Source: Prolixibacteraceae bacterium (GTDB taxonomy: Bacteria > Bacteroidota > Bacteroidia > Bacteroidales > Prolixibacteraceae). Taken from it: a stretch of DNA of 14,484 bases. The stretch's first letter is position 1. Each line of letters starts with the position of its first letter. The translations under genes and the position numbers were made by a program. Shown in pieces: positions 7,605 to 14,484 of the stretch. Location: positions 7,315-21,798 of the forward strand of contig DPRM01000123.1 of the NCBI GenBank assembly GCA_003537645.1, in the 5' to 3' direction. The notes beneath the pieces are model-generated. The model worked only from the letters and a program-made list of their open reading frames with translations, ran no database searches and was not told the origin of the DNA.

Positions 7605-7925
7605 GTAAGCAATTTTTAGCTAAAAGTTGCAATCCATATCCTTCAGGCCAGAAAGTTTAACATCTATTTGGGAAGGAAAAAATATGCCAACATCCGTGTT
7701 TGATAACTCAAATGGCCAGTTTGATAGCTGGTCTAATTTTGGGATCAAATAGAATAAAGGATATTCGTATCTTTAATTCAGTGATCTACTTCTGAAAATA
7801 ATAAAGCAAAAATCAACATGAAAACACAGTGATATCTATTGATCAGCTTGAGATATAAAAGTTCGTAATAAAAAAAACTTAGATAGCTCACTTGATAGGT
7901 GCATACTTCGACAAAAGAAGTAAAA

Positions 7926-7942
7926 GTGTTATAAATTAACAC
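7926..7942. promoter_or_regulatory. Perfect dyad upstream of the adhesin promoter
   Basis: GTGTTA (7926-7931) and TAACAC (7937-7942) are perfect inverted arms around TAAAT. The centre lies about 45 bases upstream of the -7-like element, suiting an activator or repressor site. No regulator is identified. Confidence 0.45.
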
Positions 7943-7975
7943 ACTACGCTAACTAGATCCCCAAAAAACATTTGA

Positions 7976-7983
7976 TACTTTTA
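7976..7983 (+). promoter_or_regulatory. Putative -7 promoter element for the adhesin
   Basis: TACTTTTA, the same octamer as upstream of the receiver gene, matches TAnnTTTG at five of six fixed positions. Transcription would begin near 7990, which leaves almost no leader for the ATG at 7997 but about 60 bases for the ATG at 8054. Confidence 0.35.
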
Positions 7984-8053
7984 ATTTCAAATGTGAATGC
8001 CATCTCTACTTTTTATGACAAGTGGTTTTAAAAATTTTAAATCTAAATTATTT

Positions 8054-10423
8054 ATGAATAAGTTTTACCAACATCCGAAGTTTAAGGATAATGGATTATT
8101 TCTTTTAGTTGAAAATAAAAGAAGTTCATTTCCTTCGCCAAAGTTATTTTCTACGGCGTTGCCAAAGAAGATGTACCATGTTCTTATTTCTCTTTGTCTG
8201 CTGCTTGTCAGCACACTTGGTTTTTCTCAAAGCGCAAACCTCGATCAGGCCCGCAACGGATCGGCCACCAGTCCTATTTCTCCTGTTAATTGGGTGAATG
8301 GTAATGTGAATGCCCAACAGGCACACATGGTCGAAGGCTATTCAGTTCCTTACCGCGTAATTATGCAGGGGCTAACAGCTGGTGTGCCAGTTGAACTTGA
8401 TCTGGAATACGATACCAGACACAGCGGCGCTAATGCCATCGACTTTATTACTTCTTACGATAATCTTGATCCGCACGATTATTGGAACCATCCACCTGAA
8501 GTTGTAAATCCAATTCAGGGATTTTCCGGAATGGGTACTTCTCAGCCTATTTATATTACCCAACCTGGTGCCGGGAATAATTCACTTGCCACGGCCGGAG
8601 CATACTTCGACCTCTTTAATTCAGAAAAACCCGGGAAAAACTTTATGTCGATATGGGGTGCAACTCCAGCAGCTGTAAATCCATTTTCTTATTTAATTGA
8701 ACAACCGCTTGTTGGAAATACTTCAAGTACCCGATTCAGAGTAAAATTTACACCAACACAATCAACTGTAATTCTGGCCTGGGGTGGACACGTTGCACGA
8801 GGCCTCGATTGGGGAGCTGGCAATTCTGCCGGAGGTATCAATGGTTCTCCATATCATACCCGCCTTATCGACTGGAATTTGAACAACCTTGGAAATCAGG
8901 ATCGCTCAATGGCTGCTGCGGTGGTTTTAAGTGGTCCAACCTGCGATTTAATCGTTTTAGAAACGCCTATTAATGCATCCTGCTTTGGAACAGCTACAGG
9001 ATCAATCACCCTTGATGTAACAGGTAGCTCAACCTATACATTCGCATGGACAGGTCCGGATGGATTTGCCTCCTCAAACCAAAATATTTCAGGATTAAAA
9101 GCCGGTGACTATACAATATTGGTAACTGATGACAATAATCCTAACTGTACTTACAGTACCATTATTACTATCGGGGAACCTGCTGAAGTTACCGTTTCGG
9201 CTGAAGCAACAAACGTTACTTGCTACGGTGAAGCTGACGGAACGATTTCAGTAACCGCAAGTGCAGGCGCTACCGTGGTAATCAAAGACGCCGAAGGAAA
9301 CGTGGTTGAAGGACCTGCTTTCGGCCCTGGCGTTTACACAATTACTGCAACCAATGCTGGCGGTAACGAAGGTGACATTTGTTCTGATGAAACAACTGTT
9401 GAAATTACTGAACCTGCAGCACTTGTCCTTGAATTAACCGCTCTTCCTGAAAATTGTGAAGGTACAATGGACGGAAGCATTGAGGCTACCTTCTCTGGTG
9501 GAACTGGCACTTTGATGGTTAGCATTGATGGTGCTGATTTTATGGAACAAGCTTCTCCATATACTTTCCCAAATCTTAGTGCTGGGCTTCACACAATTGT
9601 TGTAAAAGACGCCAATTGCGAACTTAGCAAAGAGATCACTGTTGAACTGGTTCCATGTGTACTGGAATGTAATACAGCATTTGGATATAATCCAGCCGGA
9701 AACTCGAACACGACTTGTTTCCTTAGCGATGGATTTGACAGATGGGGATGGACAAACAAAATATCTCCGGAAACATCCACCACATTAGATCTTTATGCTG
9801 GTGCAGCCAAATGTTCTATCTCTGCTGAAAAACTGGCAGGAAATGTTAAAGTTGATTATTTTGCAGGAACAGTGACTGTAACTTACACCATAAATGCAGG
9901 TTACTTCATGAGCGAAGCTCACATCTATGTTGGTTCTACCAAATATCCAATGGTTAAACAAGGTAAGCAAACCATTGCATCTGTAGCCCCAGGCCAATAC
10001 AGCCATGTAAATGCCACCTTAACCAACGCGACAACATACAGCTATAGTTTCTCCGGAAAATCAGGCGATTTGTATGTGATTGCTCATGCTGTTGTATGCA
10101 ACTACGTACAAGTTGTGGTTGAACCAGAATTGAAAAAAGCTCGCATTACTTCTGAATTGGATGCCGCTCCGCTGAAAATATATCCAAATCCATTTAGTGA
10201 TCGTGCAATATTCGAATTTGCTTCTGCTAAAGACGGCCGTGCTGTACTTGAAATCACCAATATCGTTGGCCAAAAAATTGCCACTCTTTTGGATGCTCAG
10301 GTAAAAACTGGTGTAATGAACCGGATTGAATTCCAACCAAGAAACATAACCGCTGGTATTTTAATTTACCGGTTAATTCTGGACGGAAATGTGCAAACCG
10401 GTCGGATAATCTATAAAAATTAA
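8054..10423 (+). CDS. SprB-repeat surface protein with T9SS type A tail (adhesin-like)
   Basis: A 789-residue predicted surface protein, probably adhesive or structural; no catalytic motif is seen. A 39-residue basic extension precedes a hydrophobic signal core (about 41-58, ending LGFSQ). Residues about 61-296 form a module recurring in Bacteroidota surface proteins, with conserved-looking stretches NVNAQQAHMVEGYSVPYR and WNLNNLGNQDRS. Three SprB-type repeats follow (about 298-535), each opening with a Cys (C310, C390, C468). Residues 539-682 form another recurrent Bacteroidota module (FDRWGWTN, LDLYAGAAKC, YVIAHAVVC) flanked by Cys. The T9SS tail starts LKIYPNPFSDRAIFEF (about 707) and ends GRIIYKN. 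In-frame ATGs at 7997 (58-residue extension) and 8171 (signal peptide only) are alternatives; 8054 was chosen because MNKFYQHPKFK looks like a natural start and fits the promoter. It is flanked by its own leader and terminator, so probably monocistronic. Confidence 0.88.
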   Translation: MNKFYQHPKFKDNGLFLLVENKRSSFPSPKLFSTALPKKMYHVLISLCLLLVSTLGFSQSANLDQARNGSATSPISPVNWVNGNVNAQQAHMVEGYSVPYRVIMQGLTAGVPVELDLEYDTRHSGANAIDFITSYDNLDPHDYWNHPPEVVNPIQGFSGMGTSQPIYITQPGAGNNSLATAGAYFDLFNSEKPGKNFMSIWGATPAAVNPFSYLIEQPLVGNTSSTRFRVKFTPTQSTVILAWGGHVARGLDWGAGNSAGGINGSPYHTRLIDWNLNNLGNQDRSMAAAVVLSGPTCDLIVLETPINASCFGTATGSITLDVTGSSTYTFAWTGPDGFASSNQNISGLKAGDYTILVTDDNNPNCTYSTIITIGEPAEVTVSAEATNVTCYGEADGTISVTASAGATVVIKDAEGNVVEGPAFGPGVYTITATNAGGNEGDICSDETTVEITEPAALVLELTALPENCEGTMDGSIEATFSGGTGTLMVSIDGADFMEQASPYTFPNLSAGLHTIVVKDANCELSKEITVELVPCVLECNTAFGYNPAGNSNTTCFLSDGFDRWGWTNKISPETSTTLDLYAGAAKCSISAEKLAGNVKVDYFAGTVTVTYTINAGYFMSEAHIYVGSTKYPMVKQGKQTIASVAPGQYSHVNATLTNATTYSYSFSGKSGDLYVIAHAVVCNYVQVVVEPELKKARITSELDAAPLKIYPNPFSDRAIFEFASAKDGRAVLEITNIVGQKIATLLDAQVKTGVMNRIEFQPRNITAGILIYRLILDGNVQTGRIIYKN
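8945..9658 (+). repeat. Three tandem SprB-like protein repeats
   Basis: Three units of roughly 78-81 codons, with openings NASCFGTATGSI, NVTCYGEADGTI and PENCEGTMDGSI, and interiors that share GxYTI or GLHTI-type strands. Divergence is protein-level; I see no long identical DNA repeats, so these are old duplications rather than recent expansion. Confidence 0.7.
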
Positions 10424-10460
10424 TCTATAATCCATTTTCAGGATTAAACATCTTAAACAT

Positions 10461-10489
10461 AAAGGGTGGCTGGCAACAGTCACCCTTTT
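10461..10489 (+). terminator. Intrinsic terminator after the adhesin
   Basis: Stem AAAGGGTGGCTG (10461-10472) / CAGTCACCCTTT (10477-10488), 12 bp with one G-T wobble, loop GCAA (a stable GNRA tetraloop), followed by an AT-rich stretch with T runs. It lies 37 bases after the stop codon. Confidence 0.88.
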
Positions 10490-10563
10490 AAATTTTTAAT
10501 ATCCACAAGGTTATCAGGAAAGTCGATCATATTCGATACCGATTCAATTATCCTCAAAACAAA

Positions 10564-10591
10564 TTGATTCTGAAAATGGAAGCTATGTTTT
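10564..10591 (+). promoter_or_regulatory. Putative Bacteroidota promoter for the M1 peptidase
   Basis: TTG at 10564-10566 and TATGTTTT at 10584-10591, separated by 17 bases, resemble the -33/-7 arrangement of Bacteroidota promoters (five of six fixed -7 positions). TATATTCG at 10595-10602 is an alternative -7 box. Confidence 0.35.
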
Positions 10592-10629
10592 TCTTATATT
10601 CGGATGTTTTTTAATCGACATTGGTCAGC

Positions 10630-12555
10630 ATGAGAAAACTTTTATTCCTGATTCTCCTTTTAAAGTTTCAAATAGTGTTTTCGCAGCAGCCAGATCCTGA
10701 TTTTGCTGAAAAAATGGCTTTCGGCGAAGCCCGTTCATTTTTGAAATCGGCAAAATTCACCGAATCATCCAGCTATGCCGGGTACGATCTGGTTTACCAG
10801 CAACTGAATCTGGAAGTCGATCCGGCTGTAAACTATATTTCAGGATCGGTATTTTCGCTGGTTAAATTGCTGAAAGAAAACATCGAAGAAATTCATTTCG
10901 ACCTAGCTTCTGAGCTGACTGTCGATTCGATTTATTTTAACCTGAACAGAGCTGATTTCCAGCATCAATCCAACAAAATCTCCATTACAATTCCTGAGAT
11001 AGCAGCTAAAAACGGTCTCCACGAAATCGAAATTTTCTATCACGGAGCGCCTCCGCAAACCGGTTTTGGTTCGTTTATCATCTCGAAACACCAAAATGTT
11101 CCGGTACTCTGGACTTTGTCGGAACCATACGGAGCGCGCGATTGGTGGCCATGCAAGGAAAGCCTGGCCGATAAAATTGATTCGATTGATTTGTATGTTA
11201 CCTGCCCAGCCAAATACAAAGCCGCCAGCAACGGCAAACTGATTTCGGACCAAATTTCAGGAGAAAAACGCACTGCACACTGGAAACACCGCTACCCTAT
11301 TGCCACCTATTTGGTTGCCATTGCGGTAACCAACTACGAAACTTATACTGAATTTGTGGAGACTCCCGACGGGAAAGAAATTGAAATACTGAATTACTTT
11401 TATCCCGAATACGTTGAAACCGCCAAAACAAAAGCGAACGAAACGCGCGGAATCATGAAGTTTTTCAATTCCCGGTTTATTACCTATCCGTTTGCCAGCG
11501 AAAAATACGGCCATGCCCAGTTCGGATGGGGAGGCGGTATGGAGCACCAAACCATGAGTTTTATGAACAACCTGAATTTTGAACTGGTTGCCCACGAAAT
11601 GGCTCACCAGTGGTTTGGCAATTACATTACATTGGCCAGCTGGCACGACATCTGGCTAAACGAAGGTTTTGCAACTTACCTTACCGGACTGGCTTACGAA
11701 AACCTGCTCGACAGCGCTGCCTGGCCAAGATGGAAGGACCAACAGTTGAAAAGAATTGTTTCGTCGCCCGGCGGATCGGTTTATGTAGCAGATACTGCCA
11801 ATATAAGCCGGCTTTTTAACGACCGTCTGTCGTATTCGAAAGGCGCCTATTTGCTGCACATGTTGCGCTGGGAAATGGGCGATGAGCACTTTTTCGGTGG
11901 AATGAAAAATTATCTGGAAGACCCGACAGTTGCGAATGGTTTTGCTACTCACGATAAATTTGTAAAGCATCTTGAAACTGCCGCCGACACTTCGTTTACC
12001 GAATTTTTTAACGACTGGTATTATGGCGAAGGTTATCCGACATACACGCTTACACATTTTCCTGATCCGGAAAATCCGGCAAAACAAAAACTTCGTGTGC
12101 GCCAGATTCCGTCGCACGAATCGGTCGCTTTTTTCGAAATGCACTTGCCGGTTCGTGTATGGAAAAATGGCAGATACAAAGATTTGCGGGTTTTCCACAC
12201 TCAACAAAATCAGGAATTTGTAATTTCCGAAGAAAAAGCAGATTCCATTCAGTTTGATCCTGAAAAATGGTTGTGCGCCAAAGCTGATATTGTTTTGCCT
12301 GCAATCGAAGTCACCAAATCAGAACAGATTAAAATCATTACTGAACTCTCGGGCAGCAAAATCAGAATTATTTTGCCTGAATTTTCAGGAACAGAAATGC
12401 TTCGGGTTTTTGATATAAATGGCCAGGCTGTTTTATCCGTATTACTGAATGGGCTGGACTCGCGGATTGAAACCGGAACCATGAAAAAAGGCCTTTATCT
12501 GGTAGAAGTGCTAACAAAAACCCGAAATAAGGTAGAGAAAATAGTGGTGAATTAA
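10630..12555 (+). CDS. Secreted M1-family zinc metallopeptidase with degenerate T9SS tail
   Basis: A 641-residue aminopeptidase-type enzyme. A signal peptide (about 1-18, ending VFSQ) is followed by the M1 N-terminal beta domain (about 45-235) with the substrate motif GGMEH (302-306, equivalent to GAMEN). The zinc site is HEMAH: H322 and H326 as ligands, E323 as catalytic base, and E345 in WLNEGFATY after 18 residues. Y402 in LSYSKGAYLL corresponds to the M1 catalytic tyrosine. The helical C-terminal domain of large aminopeptidases is absent. The last 65 residues (MLRVFDINGQAVLSV, KKGLYLVEV) resemble a T9SS type A tail, but the usual PNP box is replaced by LPEFSG. ATG at 10630 is preferred over an in-frame TTG at 10621 because it starts the signal peptide. 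It likely trims peptides at the cell surface or in the periplasm. The gene stands alone after the adhesin terminator. Confidence 0.93.
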   Translation: MRKLLFLILLLKFQIVFSQQPDPDFAEKMAFGEARSFLKSAKFTESSSYAGYDLVYQQLNLEVDPAVNYISGSVFSLVKLLKENIEEIHFDLASELTVDSIYFNLNRADFQHQSNKISITIPEIAAKNGLHEIEIFYHGAPPQTGFGSFIISKHQNVPVLWTLSEPYGARDWWPCKESLADKIDSIDLYVTCPAKYKAASNGKLISDQISGEKRTAHWKHRYPIATYLVAIAVTNYETYTEFVETPDGKEIEILNYFYPEYVETAKTKANETRGIMKFFNSRFITYPFASEKYGHAQFGWGGGMEHQTMSFMNNLNFELVAHEMAHQWFGNYITLASWHDIWLNEGFATYLTGLAYENLLDSAAWPRWKDQQLKRIVSSPGGSVYVADTANISRLFNDRLSYSKGAYLLHMLRWEMGDEHFFGGMKNYLEDPTVANGFATHDKFVKHLETAADTSFTEFFNDWYYGEGYPTYTLTHFPDPENPAKQKLRVRQIPSHESVAFFEMHLPVRVWKNGRYKDLRVFHTQQNQEFVISEEKADSIQFDPEKWLCAKADIVLPAIEVTKSEQIKIITELSGSKIRIILPEFSGTEMLRVFDINGQAVLSVLLNGLDSRIETGTMKKGLYLVEVLTKTRNKVEKIVVN

Positions 12556-12609
12556 CGAAATACTTAATGGGAAATTCTAAACATCTGAAATACCCTTGCA
12601 AGCGTTCCA

Positions 12610-12617
12610 TATTTTTA
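12610..12617 (+). promoter_or_regulatory. Weak promoter-like element upstream of the GH20-like gene
   Basis: TATTTTTA fits TAnnTTTG at five of six fixed positions, 37 bases before the ATG. No well-spaced TTG is seen and no terminator lies between 12556 and 12654, so read-through from the M1 gene is equally possible. Confidence 0.25.
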
Positions 12618-12654
12618 CCAACTTGTTACCCTGAACTTCTAAACCTTTCAAGCT

Positions 12655-13764
12655 ATGACTAAACTATCCACTTCTCTCATTGTATTTATTTCATTTTTTT
12701 TCCTGAATCCTTCATTTTCGCAGAAGCAACTAAACAAAGAACTTCCTGTCAGAGGATTTTGTATTGCTGCCCCGGGTGTTGAACGGGTTAACGATTTTGT
12801 GAAATTCATCGACGAAGAACTTGCCCCGAGAAAAGTAAATACCCTGATTTTGAGGGTCGATTACAATTACCAGTACAAAAGCCATCCTGAATTGCGCAAT
12901 GAAAAAGCCCTTTCGAATGCCGACGTAAAAAAGATGGTCGAAGTTTGCCGCAAACATTCTATCCGGATTATTCCACAGGTAAACCTTTTAGGACACCAGT
13001 CGTGGGCGGGCAGTATTGGGAATTTATTGAAAGTTTACCCCCAGTTCGACGAAACGCCATATGTAAAAATGCCCGAAAAATACGAATGGCCCAATGCCGA
13101 TGGATTGTACTGTAAAAGCTATTGCCCGCTGCACCCCGATGTACATAAAATCGTGTTTGATTTAATGGACGAGATTTGCGACGCCTTTGAAACCGACGCT
13201 TTCCACGCCGGAATGGATGAAGTTTTTTACATTGGCGACGATAAATGTCCACGTTGCTCAGGCCACGACAAGGCCGAGTTGTTTGCCGGTGAGGTCAACA
13301 AAATCCGCAATCATCTGGCGCTCAATGACCGGAAACTTTGGATTTGGGGCGACCGCCTCATTGATGGAAAAACTACAGGAATTGGGATGTGGGAAGCCAG
13401 CATGAACAATACACACCGCTCTATCGACATGATTAACAAAGACGTAGTGATTTGCGACTGGCACTACGAACGTCCTGACCAAACGGCTGTGTATTTTGCC
13501 ACCAAAGGATTCAACGTGGTAACCTGCCCGTGGCGAAATCCGGAAAATGCAGTGAAACAAACACAGGATATGTTCAGGTACAGGGCTTCGGTAACGCCGG
13601 TAATGAAAGAGCGGTTCCAGGGAATGATGCAAACAGTATGGTCGGGTGCCGAACAGTTTATGGATGAATTCTACGGAGGCAAAAACGAAACTACCCCCAA
13701 CGGCTTATCACCGGCAAATTGCTTCAAAACGATGTTTGCAGAAATCGAAACACAAAGTAAATAG
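12655..13764 (+). CDS. GH20-like family glycosidase (beta-N-acetylhexosaminidase type), periplasmic
   Basis: A 369-residue protein with a signal peptide (about 1-22, ending SFSQ) and a single TIM-barrel domain. The central motif FHAGMDEV (183-190) matches the GH20 H-x-G-G-D-E signature, giving catalytic pair D188/E189, with Met in place of the second Gly. Aromatic subsite candidates include W231 (WIWGDRL), W269 (ICDWHY) and W329 (QTVWSGAE). A CPRC pair (C198/C201) follows the catalytic loop and may be a disulfide or metal site. The N-terminal GH20b domain usual in full-length hexosaminidases is missing, so it is much shorter than typical members. No T9SS tail and no lipobox are present, so a soluble periplasmic location is likely. 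The next gene is HGSNAT-like, which supports hexosamine-glycan processing. Exact substrate is unknown. Confidence 0.8.
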   Translation: MTKLSTSLIVFISFFFLNPSFSQKQLNKELPVRGFCIAAPGVERVNDFVKFIDEELAPRKVNTLILRVDYNYQYKSHPELRNEKALSNADVKKMVEVCRKHSIRIIPQVNLLGHQSWAGSIGNLLKVYPQFDETPYVKMPEKYEWPNADGLYCKSYCPLHPDVHKIVFDLMDEICDAFETDAFHAGMDEVFYIGDDKCPRCSGHDKAELFAGEVNKIRNHLALNDRKLWIWGDRLIDGKTTGIGMWEASMNNTHRSIDMINKDVVICDWHYERPDQTAVYFATKGFNVVTCPWRNPENAVKQTQDMFRYRASVTPVMKERFQGMMQTVWSGAEQFMDEFYGGKNETTPNGLSPANCFKTMFAEIETQSK

Positions 13765-13777
13765 TCACCAAATTAGC

Positions 13778-13832
13778 GTTACGGTTTGCGGGACCCGAGT
13801 TACACGAAACCCCAAAACCCGCAACGCGTAAC
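13778..13832. repeat. GC-rich imperfect palindrome (possible REP-like intergenic element)
   Basis: Arms 13778-13792 and 13818-13832 are inverted repeats of 15 bp with 13 matches, separated by 25 bases. The interior contains additional GGGACCC and ACCCC blocks. It differs in composition from the surrounding AT-rich spacers and fills the gap between the GH20-like and acetyltransferase genes. It lacks a T-tract. It could act as a transcript-stabilising stem, attenuator or dispersed repeat. Confidence 0.6.
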
Positions 13833-13846
13833 TAGCAACACTCTCC

Positions 13847-14484
13847 ATGCAAAAACGAATTTTTTCCATTGATGTTTTCCGGGCAATCACCATGTTGCTG
13901 ATGATTTTTGTGAACGATTTCTGGTCGTTGAAGGGTATTCCGGCATGGCTCGAACATGCCAAATCCGATCAGGATTTTCTGGGTTTCTCCGACATCATTT
14001 TCCCCTGTTTCCTGTTTATTGTCGGGATGGCGATTCCGTATGCCATTCGTAACCGGCTCGATAAAGGCGACAGTCATTTCAAAATATTGCAGCACATTGT
14101 AATCCGCTCGGTGGCGCTTCTGGTAATGGGATTTTTCTCGATGAATATTTCCGGGCTAGACATAACAGCTTCAGGATTAAGCAAACAGTGGTTTCAGGTA
14201 CTGATGATTATTGCCTTTTTCCTGATCTGGAATTTGTACCCGAAAGCCGAAGACCGGAAAAAATACCTCTACATTGGTTTGCAAGTGCTGGGAGTTTTGA
14301 TACTTGTTTCACTTGCTTATTTCAGCAAGGAAGAGCTCTCACCAGGATGGTGGGGAATTCTTGGCCTGATTGGCTGGACTTATCTTATTTCGGCCCCGGT
14401 TTACCTTTTCGCCCGAAAATCGGCTGTGGCGTTGCTTGTAATCTGGTTCCTTTTCACAATGCTCAACATTGCCGATCATGCCGG
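13847..14484 (+). CDS. DUF5009/HGSNAT-like multi-pass membrane acetyltransferase, 3' end outside window
   Basis: An open frame of 212 codons reaches the window end without a stop. The start MQKRIFSIDVFRAITMLLMI carries the DVFR signature of the NagX/HGSNAT-like family (COG4299, DUF5009). Hydrophobic segments at about 8-24, 48-66, 84-99, 115-130, 138-158, 168-187 and 191-207 indicate an inner-membrane protein. H37 (WLEHAKSDQDFLGFSD) lies at the position that aligns with the catalytic histidine of human HGSNAT, upstream of the conserved SDIIFPCFLFIVG stretch (alignment from memory). The family transfers acetyl groups to terminal glucosamine across a membrane; the bacterial substrate is not established. 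It begins 82 bases after the GH20-like stop, same strand, consistent with one functional unit. ATG at 13847 is the first start before the signature. Confidence 0.87.
   Translation, partial: MQKRIFSIDVFRAITMLLMIFVNDFWSLKGIPAWLEHAKSDQDFLGFSDIIFPCFLFIVGMAIPYAIRNRLDKGDSHFKILQHIVIRSVALLVMGFFSMNISGLDITASGLSKQWFQVLMIIAFFLIWNLYPKAEDRKKYLYIGLQVLGVLILVSLAYFSKEELSPGWWGILGLIGWTYLISAPVYLFARKSAVALLVIWFLFTMLNIADHA

Larger units (their letters stand above)
7605..8053. other. Long AT-rich intergenic leader upstream of the adhesin
   Basis: About 450 bases without a convincing gene. It contains a repeated GTTTGATARCT motif (7698-7708 and 7719-7729), related copies at 7878-7900, a perfect dyad at 7926-7942 and a promoter-like element at 7976-7983. 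A 22-codon reading frame (7684-7752) with a purine-rich upstream stretch is possible but unsupported. Confidence 0.6.

Noticed and set aside
10061..10336. 91-residue minus-strand ORF and overlapping antisense ORFs
   Set aside because: Shadow of the adhesin C-terminal modules and T9SS tail.
11656..12207. 183-residue minus-strand ORF
   Set aside because: It lies wholly opposite the M1 peptidase coding frame, whose zinc site and tail are intact.
13258..13632. 124-residue minus-strand ORF
   Set aside because: Antisense to the GH20-like frame; no domain or start context.
1..14484. CRISPR array, tRNA, rRNA, insertion sequence or prophage
   Set aside because: No regularly spaced identical repeats, cloverleaf-like gene, transposase motif or terminal inverted repeats with target duplications were seen by eye.

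Overview
The window is typical of a Bacteroidota chromosome, most likely a Marinilabiliales/Prolixibacteraceae-like lineage (lineage is inference). Three secreted proteins end in a type IX secretion (T9SS) type A C-terminal signal. Genes lack strong Shine-Dalgarno sites, promoters resemble the phylum's TAnnTTTG element, and surface modules such as SprB repeats, GEVED and PKD are characteristic of the phylum. No rRNA, tRNA, CRISPR array, transposase or phage gene was found.

Layout. (1) Positions 1-1898, minus strand: most of RNase R (rnr), cut by the window start. (2) 1899-2278: divergent intergenic region with two dyads. (3) 2279-4388, plus strand: a receiver-PAS-HisKA_3 hybrid histidine kinase whose end overlaps a NarL/LuxR-type response regulator by 23 bp, closed by a long hairpin terminator. 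(4) 4458-4587: a regulatory region with three CCTACA boxes about 22 bp apart plus one inverted copy. (5) 4588-7547: a stand-alone receiver protein followed after 11 bp by a T9SS-secreted papain-family protease with MopE-like, PKD and GEVED modules, closed by a terminator. (6) 7605-10489: a long leader with dyads and repeats, then a SprB-repeat surface protein with an extended N-terminus before its signal peptide and a T9SS tail, then a terminator. (7) 10630-12555: a secreted M1 metallopeptidase with a degenerate T9SS tail. (8) 12655-14484: a GH20-like periplasmic glycosidase, a GC-rich imperfect palindrome, and the start of a DUF5009/HGSNAT-like membrane acetyltransferase running off the window.

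How they may work together. The most interesting unit is 2279-7547: a kinase/regulator pair next to a receiver-plus-protease operon whose promoter carries a phased array of short sites suited to a NarL-type dimer. This suggests a local signalling circuit controlling a cell-surface protease, with the orphan receiver as possible feedback or phosphate sink (inference). The GH20/HGSNAT-like pair suggests processing of terminal glucosamine or N-acetylglucosamine in a glycan. The adhesin and M1 peptidase look like independent surface or secreted functions.
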